Below are positions 24,901 to 36,500 of a stretch of DNA of 64,000 nucleotides, piece after piece. A program made the position numbers and the translations under genes. Position 1 is the first letter of the stretch, and every line of letters begins with the position of its first letter. The stretch comes from Paralichthys olivaceus (lineage: Eukaryota; Chordata; Actinopteri; Pleuronectiformes; Paralichthyidae), in contig NC_091113.1 in assembly GCF_024713975.1 (NCBI RefSeq), positions 11,730,501-11,794,500 of the forward strand, read 5' to 3'. The notes under the pieces were generated by a model. That model was given only the letters and a program-made list of their open reading frames with translations. It searched no databases and was not told where the DNA came from.

Positions 24901-27900
24901 TAGCCATTTATCAATAAAGTTGTCTAAAAAAAAGTCAGAATGAAATGATTGGTCGATGTACCCTAACTGACCAGCCTGCCTGCACACACCCTGCCCTCCT
25001 CTTACTGCACATGACCTGAGTCTTCAGCCGAGGAGACATACACCCCTTTTCAAAGTGTAGCCTGCTCTTTCTGGCTTTCCCAGCATTACCAATCCTAGCT
25101 TTAATCTCCTGTCAGCGAAATTCCTCGCCCAACATTGACAGAGTTAAATTAAATTATTCAAAAAGTGATTTGCAGTGCTGTTAAATGAAATATATTTAAA
25201 CGAGTATTGTGAAAAACCTTCTTAAACACTGTCAGGATTGCAGTTGCACTTCCTCATGAAACATTATGTCTAAGAGATGGTATTGTTGTGCTTCCTCCCT
25301 AGGTAGAGGGTGAGAGTCATGAGACAGCTCTCCACCTGTCAGTGCGCTACGCTGCTCTGTCTGCAGTCCAAACTCTCACCAAATACGGTGCTGATGTCAA
25401 TGCCATGAACAGCAGCGGGATGACGCCCTTGCATATGGCCGCAGGGATTCTCCATAAGAACATTATTGTCAACTTGATCAGACAGGGAGCAGATATCAAC
25501 ATGGTGTGTGTCGTTCCTTTGTTTGTTTTTGGCAGTCAGTCAGCAGTCAGCATTTGCTTATATTTTCACCATAAAACACAAAAGACAAACACTATCACTG
25601 TTTTTTAAATTTTGTTACAGCCTATCAATGTTGAAGAATGACAAAGTAGTGATGTATCCACACAACTTTTGCTTGAACACATGCTAAAATATTCTACATA
25701 CTTAATTAAAATGAATGTAAATTCTTGACTGTTTTCAAGGGGGTGAAGCACACAGGAAACACAGCTCTACACCTAGCTGCTGTGGCTAAGGCTATGAAGA
25801 GCGCTAAAACCCTGGACGACGACATCAACTGCATTTCCGAGCTGCTGGAGCACGGGGCCAAGCCCGACCCAGAGAACAAGGCCGGACTTACACCTTTACA
25901 GGAGGCGTGCTGCATGGGCAACGAGGAGCTGGTGGACCTGCTGCTCAGGTACGGAGCAGACATCAACAAGCTGAGCCGAGCAGGGGAGAACTGCTTGTTT
26001 CTGTTCCTGAACAACAAGACCAATGTAAAGAACAGCTCCCTGCTGGGGAAACTCATCAACCTGACATCCCCGCTCACCGTATACAACCATAACGGTGACT
26101 TGCCCTCAACCTTGACATTACCGTGTTTCTACAAGCAGCGAGAACAGCTACTGAAACTCATTCAGCATCCAAGAAGGCTTCAGGATATTTGTAAGAGTTA
26201 TATTTATGTGAAACATGTACAAGGCAAGAAAGGGGAACTGAAAAAAATGCTGCCCGAGAGGCTATGTGACTTCAACTACTGGGAGAACGTACACGACATC
26301 TCCTTTGAGACTGATGACGGACTCGTTAAATAACAGATTGATATCACTCAAACTTGACACCAGTCTGTCACCACAACTTGCAGGTGACTGTAATGTTGCA
26401 TTAAACTGCAAAGATACACCACATATATGAACAGGTCAATAAAATCCACGAAAGCATCTTACCTTCAGGTCTCTGTGCATGATTCCTCTGGAGTGAATAT
26501 ACTCCACCCCTTCAAGTATGTTCCTCAACAGGCTGAGAGTATGTTCCGTATCCACACATCCATACGGACCTGTAATAGAAGCCATGGGTCAAAAGGACAT
26601 TAAACAAGTGAGACCTTCGCAGAATGACTGAGGTCACTACTCCAGCAGGACTCATGACTGAAGTCTCAAAGGAAGAAACGAGGAAGATGGACACTCTACC
26701 TCTAACTATAATGCAACCCACTGACTTTATAGGCGACAACAGACGTCAAATCAGATGCTTTTTGTTTCTATTTGACCATTTTAATACGCCCACGTATTTA
26801 CTGAAAGTATTTAAAAAAATAGTTGATTTCTTATTTTCATCACTTATGTGGATCATGTAGTGATGTGAAATCTACATTTTCTTGTTCCTTTCTGTCATTA
26901 ATGGAGCCATTTGTTAATATACTGTGATTATGTTTTTCAGGTGTGTTCTTTGGGAATATAAACAGGAGAGCCATTGAATCAGAGGTGATCTATTTCATTT
27001 CATTCAACTATCTAGATTTGCTCCAATAGGGGCAGGTTCCCCCTTTTTAAAACTGTGTATTACTGCTATTTGCCAAATAATATTAAATCGTGTGCTTTTA
27101 AATAAATTAAATCTGTATTGAAACAATATACTACTGTGTAATGCATAATGTGGTAAAGACTTACATTTTGAGGTTTGTTCTTCTTTGGGCTTTTCATTTC
27201 TCTCAGAGATCCAGTCCCTTAATGAGCGTTCACACAGCTGCATCTGGATGTAGAGCATCAGGTGGAACTGCACCTGCAGATAAAGAGGAATTTATCTTTT
27301 TAGGTGTATATTTCACTTCCTCACTTTCCGTATTTTAAAGGTCCAGTGTGTAAGATTTAGGTGAAAGGGATCTATTGGCAGATATTTAATGTAGGAAAAT
27401 CCTTATGATGTTTTCACTAGTTCTTTTCATCTAAATTGTATGAATTGTAGTTTTCTTTACCCCCTTTATATTGAAATACTTTATATTTACATCGAGAGGG
27501 TCCTCTCTACGGAGGCCGCCATGTTTTTTACATTAGTCCAGACTGAACAAACTAAACACCTTTTGAGTTTTTATGACAACTGAAGTCTACCACAGGTTCT
27601 TTTTCATGTTTGGAAGGGGAGAGTGAGGTGAGGGGTGTTCAGCTGCAACATTCTACACACTGTACCTTTAAAAAGCTGCTTTCAGACATGCACTGAACTC
27701 CGGACAATCTCCTTAAATTTCCTGAAGTGGCTGTGTGTGATATGGGTTGTAAAAATATATGTATCTCTCTTGTAATTGGTCTAATGCCTGAGAGGCAGCT
27801 CAAGCTCCTACCTCTGTAGAAGTTGTACATCCGTCAGCCCACTCTTCGTCGATACAGGGCTTGTCGTTCAGCTCGATCCTGCCAGACTCCTCCTCTAACA

Positions 27901-28584
27901 GTTCTGAGCTGTCCCAACCCATGGCAGGACATTTGGAGCTGTTTATGGGACCTTTTTGCCCCAGAAATACACAGGGGACGTAGTTCTCCGGGATGCGGCG
28001 CATCGTCTTGGGACGCACCACCTGGCGCTTCTCTTGAGCTGGAACTACAGCTTTGACAGACGGGGTCTCACTTAGAGAGACTTTGTCACATGCAGCTGCA
28101 TCTGTTGATGCTTGACTGAGGCTTTGAAAAACTATAGACAAGCTGTCATCAGAACTGCAAAAAAAAGAGTTTAAAGTTATTGAGACACAATTAAAAAGTA
28201 ATCAGCAAGCTTAGAAAGCTATATGAGATATTTGGTGATAGTGTTTACACTGATCTTACTTGTCCTCTTGTTCAGGTGATTCCAGTTCAGGCAGGAGAGA
28301 CTCAGGACCTTTAACAAAGACAGTTCACACATAAATGAACATTATATATAATATATTTAAAATAAAATTACATACACATACAGTCTTATCAAGCCAAACA
28401 TACATTGCAGGGCAGCACTTAAAGACTCACGTGGTGCAGGCTGAACATGTTCCATCCATGCAGTGTGATAGCCCACAACATTTACATGCTGCAAGCTGGA
28501 CAAAACTTTGACCTCCCTGAGGACCTACAGTCAAAAAGAAAAAAAACATTTAAATTTGTTATAATGGGTCAGTTATATCTCTGC

Positions 28585-28634
<50 letters not shown>

Positions 28635-31600
28635 ATGATGAAATACTGACCACCCACCTTCATACAGTCATCTTTTGAGACTTTTTTGATGAGAATTTTC
28701 TTCACAGCATAATATTGTCCATCAAGTTTGTTCATAACCTGCAAGATCATCCAGATAACATGATTGTGAGGATCAACTGAACTCGTGTCTTATAGGGGAG
28801 ATTAGAACAAAGTAAATACCTTAAAAACGTTTCCATATGATCCTTTCCCAAGTCTAAAGATTTCTTCAAACTCACTGAGATACCGTGACGTCTGTGCTTG
28901 AAAAAGTCCCTCCTTAAGTCTGCGGGAAGGCAAAGAAATCTCTCACATAACACTTAACTAAAAACAAACATCATCATTACAATTAAATATTTCTTGGGAG
29001 CAACTCAACGTTCAAACGACACCAAGTGCACCTTACCTTACAGGAAGATTATAAGTGTTTGTGCCACAACCCTGTAAAATAAGATGAGGAAACACTATGT
29101 TCACGTTGTGTGTGTGAAAAGAAACTTTGATCAGTGCTCTAAAAACTAAAAAAAATCTAGTTTACAACATGTCCTGTTACCTGCGGGTACATGGAGGAGG
29201 TGGCAGCGTTGAGCAGCTCAGTGAAGGCCCGGTTGTGCTGCAGTCTGATGGTGCTGAACTCATCACTGATAGCCAGAGGTGAGAGGAGTTTCATGGCTGC
29301 TAAATGCTGGCCAATGACTGTCAGAGGGATGACAAAATTATTTGTAATTTAATTTGCAATGGAGCGCAACAGTAACGGCCCATTTTTAGAGCCCACTCTG
29401 GTTCCGGGCCAAAATTTGACCATTCACATCCTCCACTGACGTTTCAGAAAATAAAACGTGTTTAAAACCTGGAACAGCAACGAGATTAATCATGAAAATA
29501 AAACATTTCATGTGGTGCCAAAAATTTTTGGGAAAATGGAAAAGTAGATAAAGGAACATGACTGTGTATATGATTATTTATAGGTTGAAGGAACTACGCT
29601 TCCCATTAACAATTGCGAATTATCACTTTCCAATGACTTTCAATGCTTCTTCCTGAATTTAACTTTGTTCATACAATGTTGCAAAATATCAGTTTGTGTC
29701 TTGTATGTGTGTTTGTGTGCAGTTGTGGTAAACGTTTCAATGGTAACAGCGAGCTCCAACAATGGCTACTACACCTGAGAATTGTAGTGTAGTGTTGTAC
29801 TACTCCTTTACATCACAAATAAAACATATTTTTCTGAAAACACAGTTGATATCATACAGATTTGAGGCTTCTTCGGGAACATAAAACTTAATGTCACAGT
29901 CTAGTAGCTTGTGGCAAGTCTGCACTAAATGGTTACAATATTATGGTTAAAAATCTAAATCTCTACTCTGAAAATGAATGGGATTTTTACTTCCAAAACC
30001 ACGCTGTTGACTTCTATGTACAACGAACACTCATCTCAAAACACTTACAACAGTCTGATATAGGGACTAAAACTGTTTTTTTAACTGGCAGTTCCAGTGT
30101 ATTTTCTCAATGATTACCTTTAAACAGCATATGTGAGCGTGTTGGATTTCTCTCATAGACGAAGCACAGGTGCTCCAGCAGAGAGCCCAGGAGAAGGTGG
30201 TTGGGGATCGCAGAGGCAAACTCTTGGATGGACGGGTAATGTCTTTCCGACATTAACACATTATGGTTATTATCTGTGTCAGAAGCTGAGCATACATAGA
30301 AATTGAAAATGAGGAGAATGAAGCAGTGGTGAATTATCATTTTTAAAATTCAGTTTCACATAATTGTTAGAGAATAGAGAATAGAATGGATCTAAACTAA
30401 ATATTGTAGCACAAAAAAAGGATTTGGATGGTCGTGAAGTGACTTTGTTCAAATTTCAGTGAAATCAAATATTCATACATTCAGAATTGCAACTGTCTTA
30501 CCTTCTTCAATAACTTTTGCAATCATTTCAACAATGCCTTTTTCTTGTAGGTCCATTTTTCTATATAAAACCCTTTTGGTGCAATATTCCAGACTGAGAA
30601 ATGCAAAAATGAATAATCCTTTTCACCCCCAAGACCATACATGAGCTCATCTTGATTATACATAAGGGTGTACAGCAGTAACGCTTATCTGCCTGGTCCA
30701 GCGGACACCGGCCTCCTCCACCTACTGTGCTCTGTAAACACACGACCCAGCTAAGACACTGGGTCACTGTGCCAGGACACGTTTTTGTCAGTGTCATCAT
30801 ACCGCAAGATGTGTTATGTAGCAAGTCTTAGCTTGTTTAGAAATTAACCTAACATCCTGATGATGTTACTGGACCCATGCAAACGTATCTGTCAAGTGCA
30901 AGTACAGGTTTAAGGGTAAAGGGGTATTCCACCAATTTAAGTATTAACTTGTCAGTACTACTCAAACTATAAAACAGGCTGCATCAAGTCTTGTGACAGC
31001 ACTGGAGGGAGCTCTCTAAAGACTGAGAAAATAACTCTCACGAGTGTAATCCGGGAATTTTACTTAAGCCGTCACGCATTTGACACAAAACCCCAAAAGA
31101 GGAACATAAAGTGTTTTTCAGTGTCAATTTGGAAAATGATCCACCCATTTCAAAGTAACTCATATTCGGAACATACTAGAATGACAGTCAGTTGCATACT
31201 TCTGCCAAGGCCCAACAGTCCCCTAAATTCAGCCGCACCACACGATTTCACACATTCATAGATGTCACTCCACTGAACATCCCTGTTCTATGAATTATTT
31301 CTTAACAATTCACAAAAATGCCGAAAAATAAATCAAATCCCCTCCAAAAGTTAAAGGGGTCGTCCTTGGCCCACCATTCCACAAAGTTTCAATAAAACTG
31401 ATTCAAAGGTTTTAGTGTAATCCTGATAAAATTAGTGTAACAGGGATACACTGAAGTGGAAACACAAGTTTAGTCAGTTTAAAAACAACTTCAGGTTTTC
31501 CTTGACAAGCTGAATGGTCATTGTCTCTGTTGTTTTTAGAACATAACAAACTGAGGAGCATGTTTGGCAAAACACCACATACCAAAGATGAGTTAAAGGT

Positions 31601-32408
31601 TCAGTGTGTAGAATTTAGTGAGGTTTTATGTTGCAGCTGAATACCCCTCACCTCACCCTCCCCTCCCAAACATGACAGAGACCTTCAGTTGTCACATGAA
31701 TTAAAAAGGTGTTTAGTTTGTCCAGTCTGGGCTACTGTAAAAAAAACATGGCAGCCTCCATAGACAGGACCCGCTCCTGATGTAATATAAAGGATTTAAA
31801 TCTAAGGGCTCACTCTAGAGTAAAGAAAACAGCAATTTGTACAATTTGGATGAAACACACTAGTGAAAACCTCACTAGGATTATTTTATGTTTAATTTCT
31901 GCCAATAGATCCCTCTCACCTGAATCTCACACACTGAACCTTTAAATGGTCGCTGCACGAGTGTGGACACGTTAAACTTTTGCTAATAAAGCTGCTAAGT
32001 GTAGATGATACTGGTTTGTTAGGATAAACACACAGAAATCAAAATGTAAAAGAGTTAATTGATGGTAAGTAGATGGTAGGATGAGCCCATGGCTGTTTAC
32101 GTGACGTCTTTAAACGTATCGACGGCCATTGTACCAGTTTACACAGGTCAAAGTTTTCTTCTGGTATAAATGAGGGGTCTCTGTCAACAACATTTAGCGA
32201 CTTTACCACAGAAGAAGAAAAGCTGCTTACTGTCGAACTGGACTTCTTCTTCTTCGTCCTCTGCTCTCGCCAAACTCTCCATGCTAACGTTAGCTTTAGC
32301 TTCATGTCTCCCGGTGGCTTTGAGCTTGTATCGGACTAAAACGCTGCTGCTGTGACTGAAGCTCTCTTCCGGACGAAGCGCACCGTTGTTGTGTGTTGAA
32401 CTGAACAT
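21922..32408 (-). CDS. EIF2AK1: Eukaryotic translation initiation factor 2-alpha kinase 1 (haem-regulated inhibitor)
   Basis: HRI phosphorylates eIF2alpha when haem is low or when mitochondrial stress is signalled, which slows translation. Sixteen exons (5' to 3'): 32408-32231, 30543-30502, 30285-30118, 29317-29181, 29071-29037, 28919-28820, 28738-28658, 28524-28431, 28308-28260, 28154-27812, 27273-27165, 26569-26463, 23079-22965, 22865-22786, 22588-22355, 22047-21922. The frame closes at 665 residues (human about 630). Visible kinase motifs are the Gly loop [11 protein letters not shown] (about 210-220), AVKK lysine (about 233), a long acidic kinase insert, MHRDLKPRN (about 477) and GDFGLA (about 498). 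A Cys-Pro pair (about 446) matches the haem-regulatory Cys409-Pro410 of human HRI. At the second haem site the human HH pair is QH (RLQHNRA). A C-terminal coiled coil ([16 protein letters not shown]) is present. The N terminus is less sure: exon 2 uses a weak acceptor, and an alternative ATG (MDLQEKG) sits just before it. ANKRD61 lies in the 3.4-kb intron after the HRD exon. Confidence 0.93.
23786..26333 (+). CDS. ANKRD61: Ankyrin repeat domain-containing protein 61, nested in EIF2AK1 intron
   Basis: Five exons: 23786-23968, 24298-24383, 24621-24792, 25303-25503 and 25740-26333. Together they give 411 residues (human about 418). Ankyrin motifs are visible in order: [63 protein letters not shown] and [17 protein letters not shown]. 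They are followed by a non-repeat C-terminal part ([11 protein letters not shown]...). Ankyrin repeats mediate protein binding; no specific function is established that I know of. The gene runs opposite to EIF2AK1 and is wholly inside one of its introns, as in mammals. Its AATAAA (26438-26443) is next to an EIF2AK1 exon. The start ATG is the first in the exon and is followed by an acidic, non-ankyrin N terminus. Confidence 0.93.
26438..26443 (+). terminator. ANKRD61 polyadenylation signal AATAAA
   Basis: It lies about 105 bases after the ANKRD61 stop and only 20 bases from the EIF2AK1 exon edge at 26463. Cleavage 10-30 bases downstream would put the ANKRD61 mRNA end at or inside that antisense exon. 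Confidence 0.65.
27335..27671. mobile_element. TTAA-flanked miniature transposon, copy A
   Basis: Left TTAA then AGGTCCAGTGTGTAAGATTT; right ACACACTGTACCT then TTAA. The 329-base body includes the inner blocks ATCTATTGGCAGA, GGAGGCCGCCATG and GTTCAGCTGCAAC shared with copies B and C. TTAA borders point to piggyBac-type target choice, but TTAA could also be part of the inverted repeat. It lies in an EIF2AK1 intron. Confidence 0.75.
28587..28640. repeat. (CTG)13 with (ATG)5 trinucleotide tract in EIF2AK1 intron
   Basis: Thirteen CTG units at 28587-28625 run into ATG units. The tract is in the intron starting 17 bases after the splice donor of the exon with the catalytic lysine. Reading through the donor would add Ile and Ser runs and then a stop. 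Confidence 0.9.
29455..30015. repeat. Dispersed repeat family R4, copy 1
   Basis: It shares ordered blocks with 59395-59765. These include GAACTACGCTTCCCATTAAC/GAACTACGCATTCCATGAAC, CATTGCGAAT, TTGAAATCATACAGA-like, TACAATATTATGG and GAATGGGATTTTTACTTC. This copy carries about 190 extra bases in the middle. No terminal inverted repeats or coding frame are seen, so the class is unknown. Confidence 0.65.
31200..31440. repeat. Dispersed repeat family R3, copy 3
   Basis: Begins with the shared AACAGTCCCCTAAATTCA block and ends with TTTTAGTGTAATCCTGAT, like copies 1, 2 and 4. It lies in the first EIF2AK1 intron, just before the TTAA element copy B. Confidence 0.55.
31593..31945. mobile_element. 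TTAA-flanked miniature transposon, copy B
   Basis: Left TTAA then AGGTTCAGTGTGTAGAATTT; right CACACACTGAACCT then TTAA. It is inverted relative to copies A and C. At 345 bases it is the most complete copy, with both 20-base ends intact. No transposase is encoded. Confidence 0.8.
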
Positions 32409-33559
32409 GTCTGGACGCGAATAACGGGGGTTTGACAGCACGAAGATACAAAAACAATAAAACAAACGCTGCCCAGCTCACAGCAGCTAACCCATACCTG
32501 CAGTATGAAAACCACGAGCTCCAACTTAGCTTCTCAAATGTTTAACGAAGCATCAGAAGAGCTAAAGTCCCTCAGATGTCAAAAACCATGCCGAGGACTG
32601 CCATGATTTAACAGCCCGGGGATGGTCCACAAACAACCGATACAATACAATACAATAATAATATAATGTAATAATACAATGAACTGATAGGGATATATTG
32701 CATCTATAATTACAGCGTGAAATCATCATTTTTACACTGCTTTGTGTTTTATCATAAACACTAATCTACAGCTTAAAGTGAGTGAGAATGAAGCTGCAAC
32801 AAACACATTATTCGTTTTTTTTAATACGAGACATTTGCACACAGGTCCTAACATCACAATAGGTCAAGCACTGCGTTCATGTACTCATCGGAATACCCCA
32901 TGTTCGCGAGTTGTGAGCTGAGGTAGTGTGTGTTTATGTACTTCATGTGTGGAAAAAAACAAGAGTTGTATTAATTATGTTTAGAGTGTTTGAAAAACAC
33001 AGCAACCCTCAATTTCCGAAATTTCTATGATGATAAAGAGTGAAAATGTTGCTAACTTTCAGAGTTGTGGTTCCGACTTGATGTAGCGTTCATGTTTCCT
33101 CATTGGGTGACTCATTTTTCCGATTACTCTAATAGCACATGAATGCACCAAAGGATTCCGGCGGGTCTGATGAAATGTTACAGTTGTTACAGAGTTTGCG
33201 GCAACACTTTCGACACATTCATTATTTATTCATAAAGAACGATATCATCATTATTACGTTATCATCACTCATATATTTAAGGCTTAGATTTTATACACTA
33301 ACCATTTATTTAAATTCTATCTGAAATTTGCATGTAATGGTAAACACTGCTGCTTTACGCTGATGACGCAGTGGGACGCTCACGTGTGTATTTCCTTCAC
33401 GGTGTCTGAAGCGGCTCTTCCGTCCAACACTGAAAACAGACACTATTTACACTCGTGTGGACGGACACGTGTTAATAATCGTCTGTTAACGTGTCAGAGA
33501 AAGTAACATGTGAAACAAATGAGTGACTTCCTCCTCCTCAAGCCTCCCAGACTCTGAAG
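32409..33559. promoter_or_regulatory. Bidirectional promoter region of EIF2AK1 and PMS2
   Basis: The two start codons face away from each other across 1.15 kb with no other gene. Sites seen include an inverted CCAAT (ATTGG, 33102-33106), a TGATGACGCA element like a CRE/AP-1 site at 33361, and CACGTG at 33381-33386. Their use is inferred, not shown. Confidence 0.5.
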
Positions 33560-36500
33560 ATGTCCGATGCTTGGTAAGTTGGCTACTATTCATCCAGTTT
33601 ACCTGCAGGTGATTGTGTCTTACACTGGAAATTACACGTCAAACACATTGTAGGCTTCAGGCGTCGTATAGATTTGCTAAAACCCTTCATGGGATCCGAT
33701 CCTCAAACCTGCTTCCTGCAAACCCTCCAACTCTTTACTGACTTCATGAGACCTCCATGTTTCCCAACCAGGACCCTCCCACAATCCTCATGTCCTCACC
33801 ACAGGTCAGACGATGCAGAGTTTGAGGGGCTGGTAACATTAGACCCTGACAGATCTGGATATCTGAGGGCTGCTGCTGATACACAGATAACATGGATGGT
33901 CCATCACTCATATATTAAACCCATTCAACTTATATTAATGGAGATATGTGGGACTAAAAACTATCATTTTATGTGCTTCAGAAAACTGACAGGAGTAGAG
34001 CCCCACAGATTTGTATATGGGCAGATACTGATATTAGGGAGTTACAATAATTTCTATTCTGATATATCTGCCTTTATACTATATGTGTGTATATATATTA
34101 TATAGACATGACAAAAAACAGTTTGCAGGCAATGATTCCTAAGATATCTTTAACAAACCAATGTGACAAAGAAATTGAATCGAGGTGTCATATTTTAAAT
34201 GTGTACATGTAAATAAAAGACCCACAAACACAACCAAATATATTAATGTTGAATCAAGTAGATCCAAAAAGTTTCACAGTAAAGGTTGATATAAATGCAC
34301 GTTGTCCTTGCGAAGCAGTTTATGTTTTCATCTGCGTTTTAATTTACTGACTGTTTAGCCTTGGCGGGAGAATCTGCCATTGTAGTTGGTTGTGTAAATT
34401 AGTTTTTTACATCAGAAAACATAAACGCAGAAATCAATATCTCTGTGAAAGGCTCATATTGATATCAAATCGATATTTCGGTCGAACTCTAATCTTGATA
34501 GGTGAGCTTGTTTAAATATATCACTGCAGTATTAATACGGCAGAGGTAACATCATTATTCACCATTATTATTGTTTGATTATCTGTAGCTCTGAACCTGC
34601 GGGAGCCATCAAGGCTATTGACAAGCACTCAGTGCATCAGATCTGCTCAGGACAGGTGGTGCTGACTTTATCCACTGCCGTCAAAGAGCTGGTGGAAAAC
34701 AGCATTGATGCAGGAGCCACCAACATTGGTAAGAAAAGATAAACTCTGTACTTTTTTCTCCCACAGAGGACTTCAATAATCTGTCTTTAAAAAAAAGAAG
34801 CAGAAACCGATACTGGGGTTTTCTGTCAGATGAGTTGTTAGTGTGAACACTATGAAAGTAATTGTTTTACTTTTGTCAAGATGACTGTGTTTTACAGTTC
34901 AGTTCATATCTACAGGAGAACAGTAGATATCACAATAGACAAAATTCTGGACAAACGTTTCCAGTATCATGTTTCAGCTTTTCAGAGCAAATCCAAAACG
35001 GTAAGTCCATTGAAAAGATATAGTTCTGATCATTCAACAAGGTTGTTTCTGTGCTGCAAGGATTTATCTGCATTTAAGATTGTGATCGCTTGCCATTGCT
35101 GTGTTTCACACGTTTCACTTTGCTGCATGTTCCAGATGTGAAGCTGAAGGAGTGTGGTGCTGAACTAGTGGAAGTGTCAGACAATGGCAAAGGTGTGGAG
35201 GAGGCCAACTTTGAAGGACTGAGTAAGTGTCAGCTTTGCACGTTCACTCCGTTAGATGAGTCCTACCTGATATTTTTGGTGACCTGAAACCTCCTCTCAC
35301 TCCACAGCACTGAAGCATCACACGTCAAAAATCAGGGATTTCTCCGATCTCATCCATGTGGAGACGTTTGGCTTCAGAGGTGAAGCGCTCAGCTCTCTGT
35401 GTGCTCTGAGGTAAAACACTTCAAAGGACACGACCATTCAGCACATAAACTCAAACTACCCCCGCCTCATTAGCCTGCAACTCCTTGTCCTAGCAACCTG
35501 AGTGTGGTGACGTGCCATGAGTCCAACCAGGTGGGGACCAAGCTGGTGTTTGACCACAAAGGCCACACGGTGCAGCGGTCTCCCCATCCCCGTCAGCAAG
35601 GCACCACAGTCAGCCTGCAGCAGCTCTTCTACACCCTGCCCGTTCGACACAAAGAGTTCCAACGCAATATTAAGAAGGTCAAGTGACTAAAGGACCATTA
35701 AGATGTCTCTGCTCGTGTCCTTCATATTTGATCCTAAAAGTTCTGTATTTTCAGGAGTACACCAAAATGATCCATGTCCTGCAGTCGTACTGTATCATCT
35801 CCACAGGAGTGCGTATTACCTGCTCCAACCAAAATGAGAAGGGAAAACGCAGCACAGTGCTGAGCACCAGTGGAAGCCACAGCATGAGAGACAACATAGG
35901 AGCCATATTTGGACCAAAACAGGTTGGAATGTTGGTTTTACATTTGTCTTGATCATAATGTTTCACTACTGTGGAAGGATTACCATGTTTTTCCAAACTG
36001 TTGCTGATCCATGAGGAAAACTGATGTTGTTGATATATTTCATATATGGTAATGGAATTTCAGGAATATCCTTGGAAAATAAAATTTATAGGAAATCTTT
36101 TCTTTTTCTATGGTTGTGTGTTCTGCAGCTACAGAGTCTTCTACCCTTTCAACAACTCTCACCTACAGAAAATATTATTGAAGAATATGGACTGACAGAA
36201 GCAGATCTTCCCAAACAGCTTTTCACGTAAGTGGCCCTCTTGCATGGAAGTCCTGAGTTTGCCTTTCACAAGCAGCAGGAGATTGTCTGTGCCAGACACA
36301 CTCACAACAACAGGACAGAACATTCAGGAGAGGGGCGACGCCTGGGTACAGAAATCCCATTTTTGTTTGCAGTACATTAACACCAGTTTCGGCTCTTATC
36401 ATCAAAAGCTCTCGAATCTCGTCTTTCCATCTTGAAATCTTCGTCAGCGTCTCTAACCTGTATGGCACCTTTTTGTTTGAATGGAAATCTGTGTTTTGGC

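Noticed and set aside
33674-34105. 143-residue open frame in PMS2 intron 1
   Set aside because: It has no conserved motif, its composition changes along its length, and PMS2 splices cleanly around it. Probably chance or old repeat sequence.
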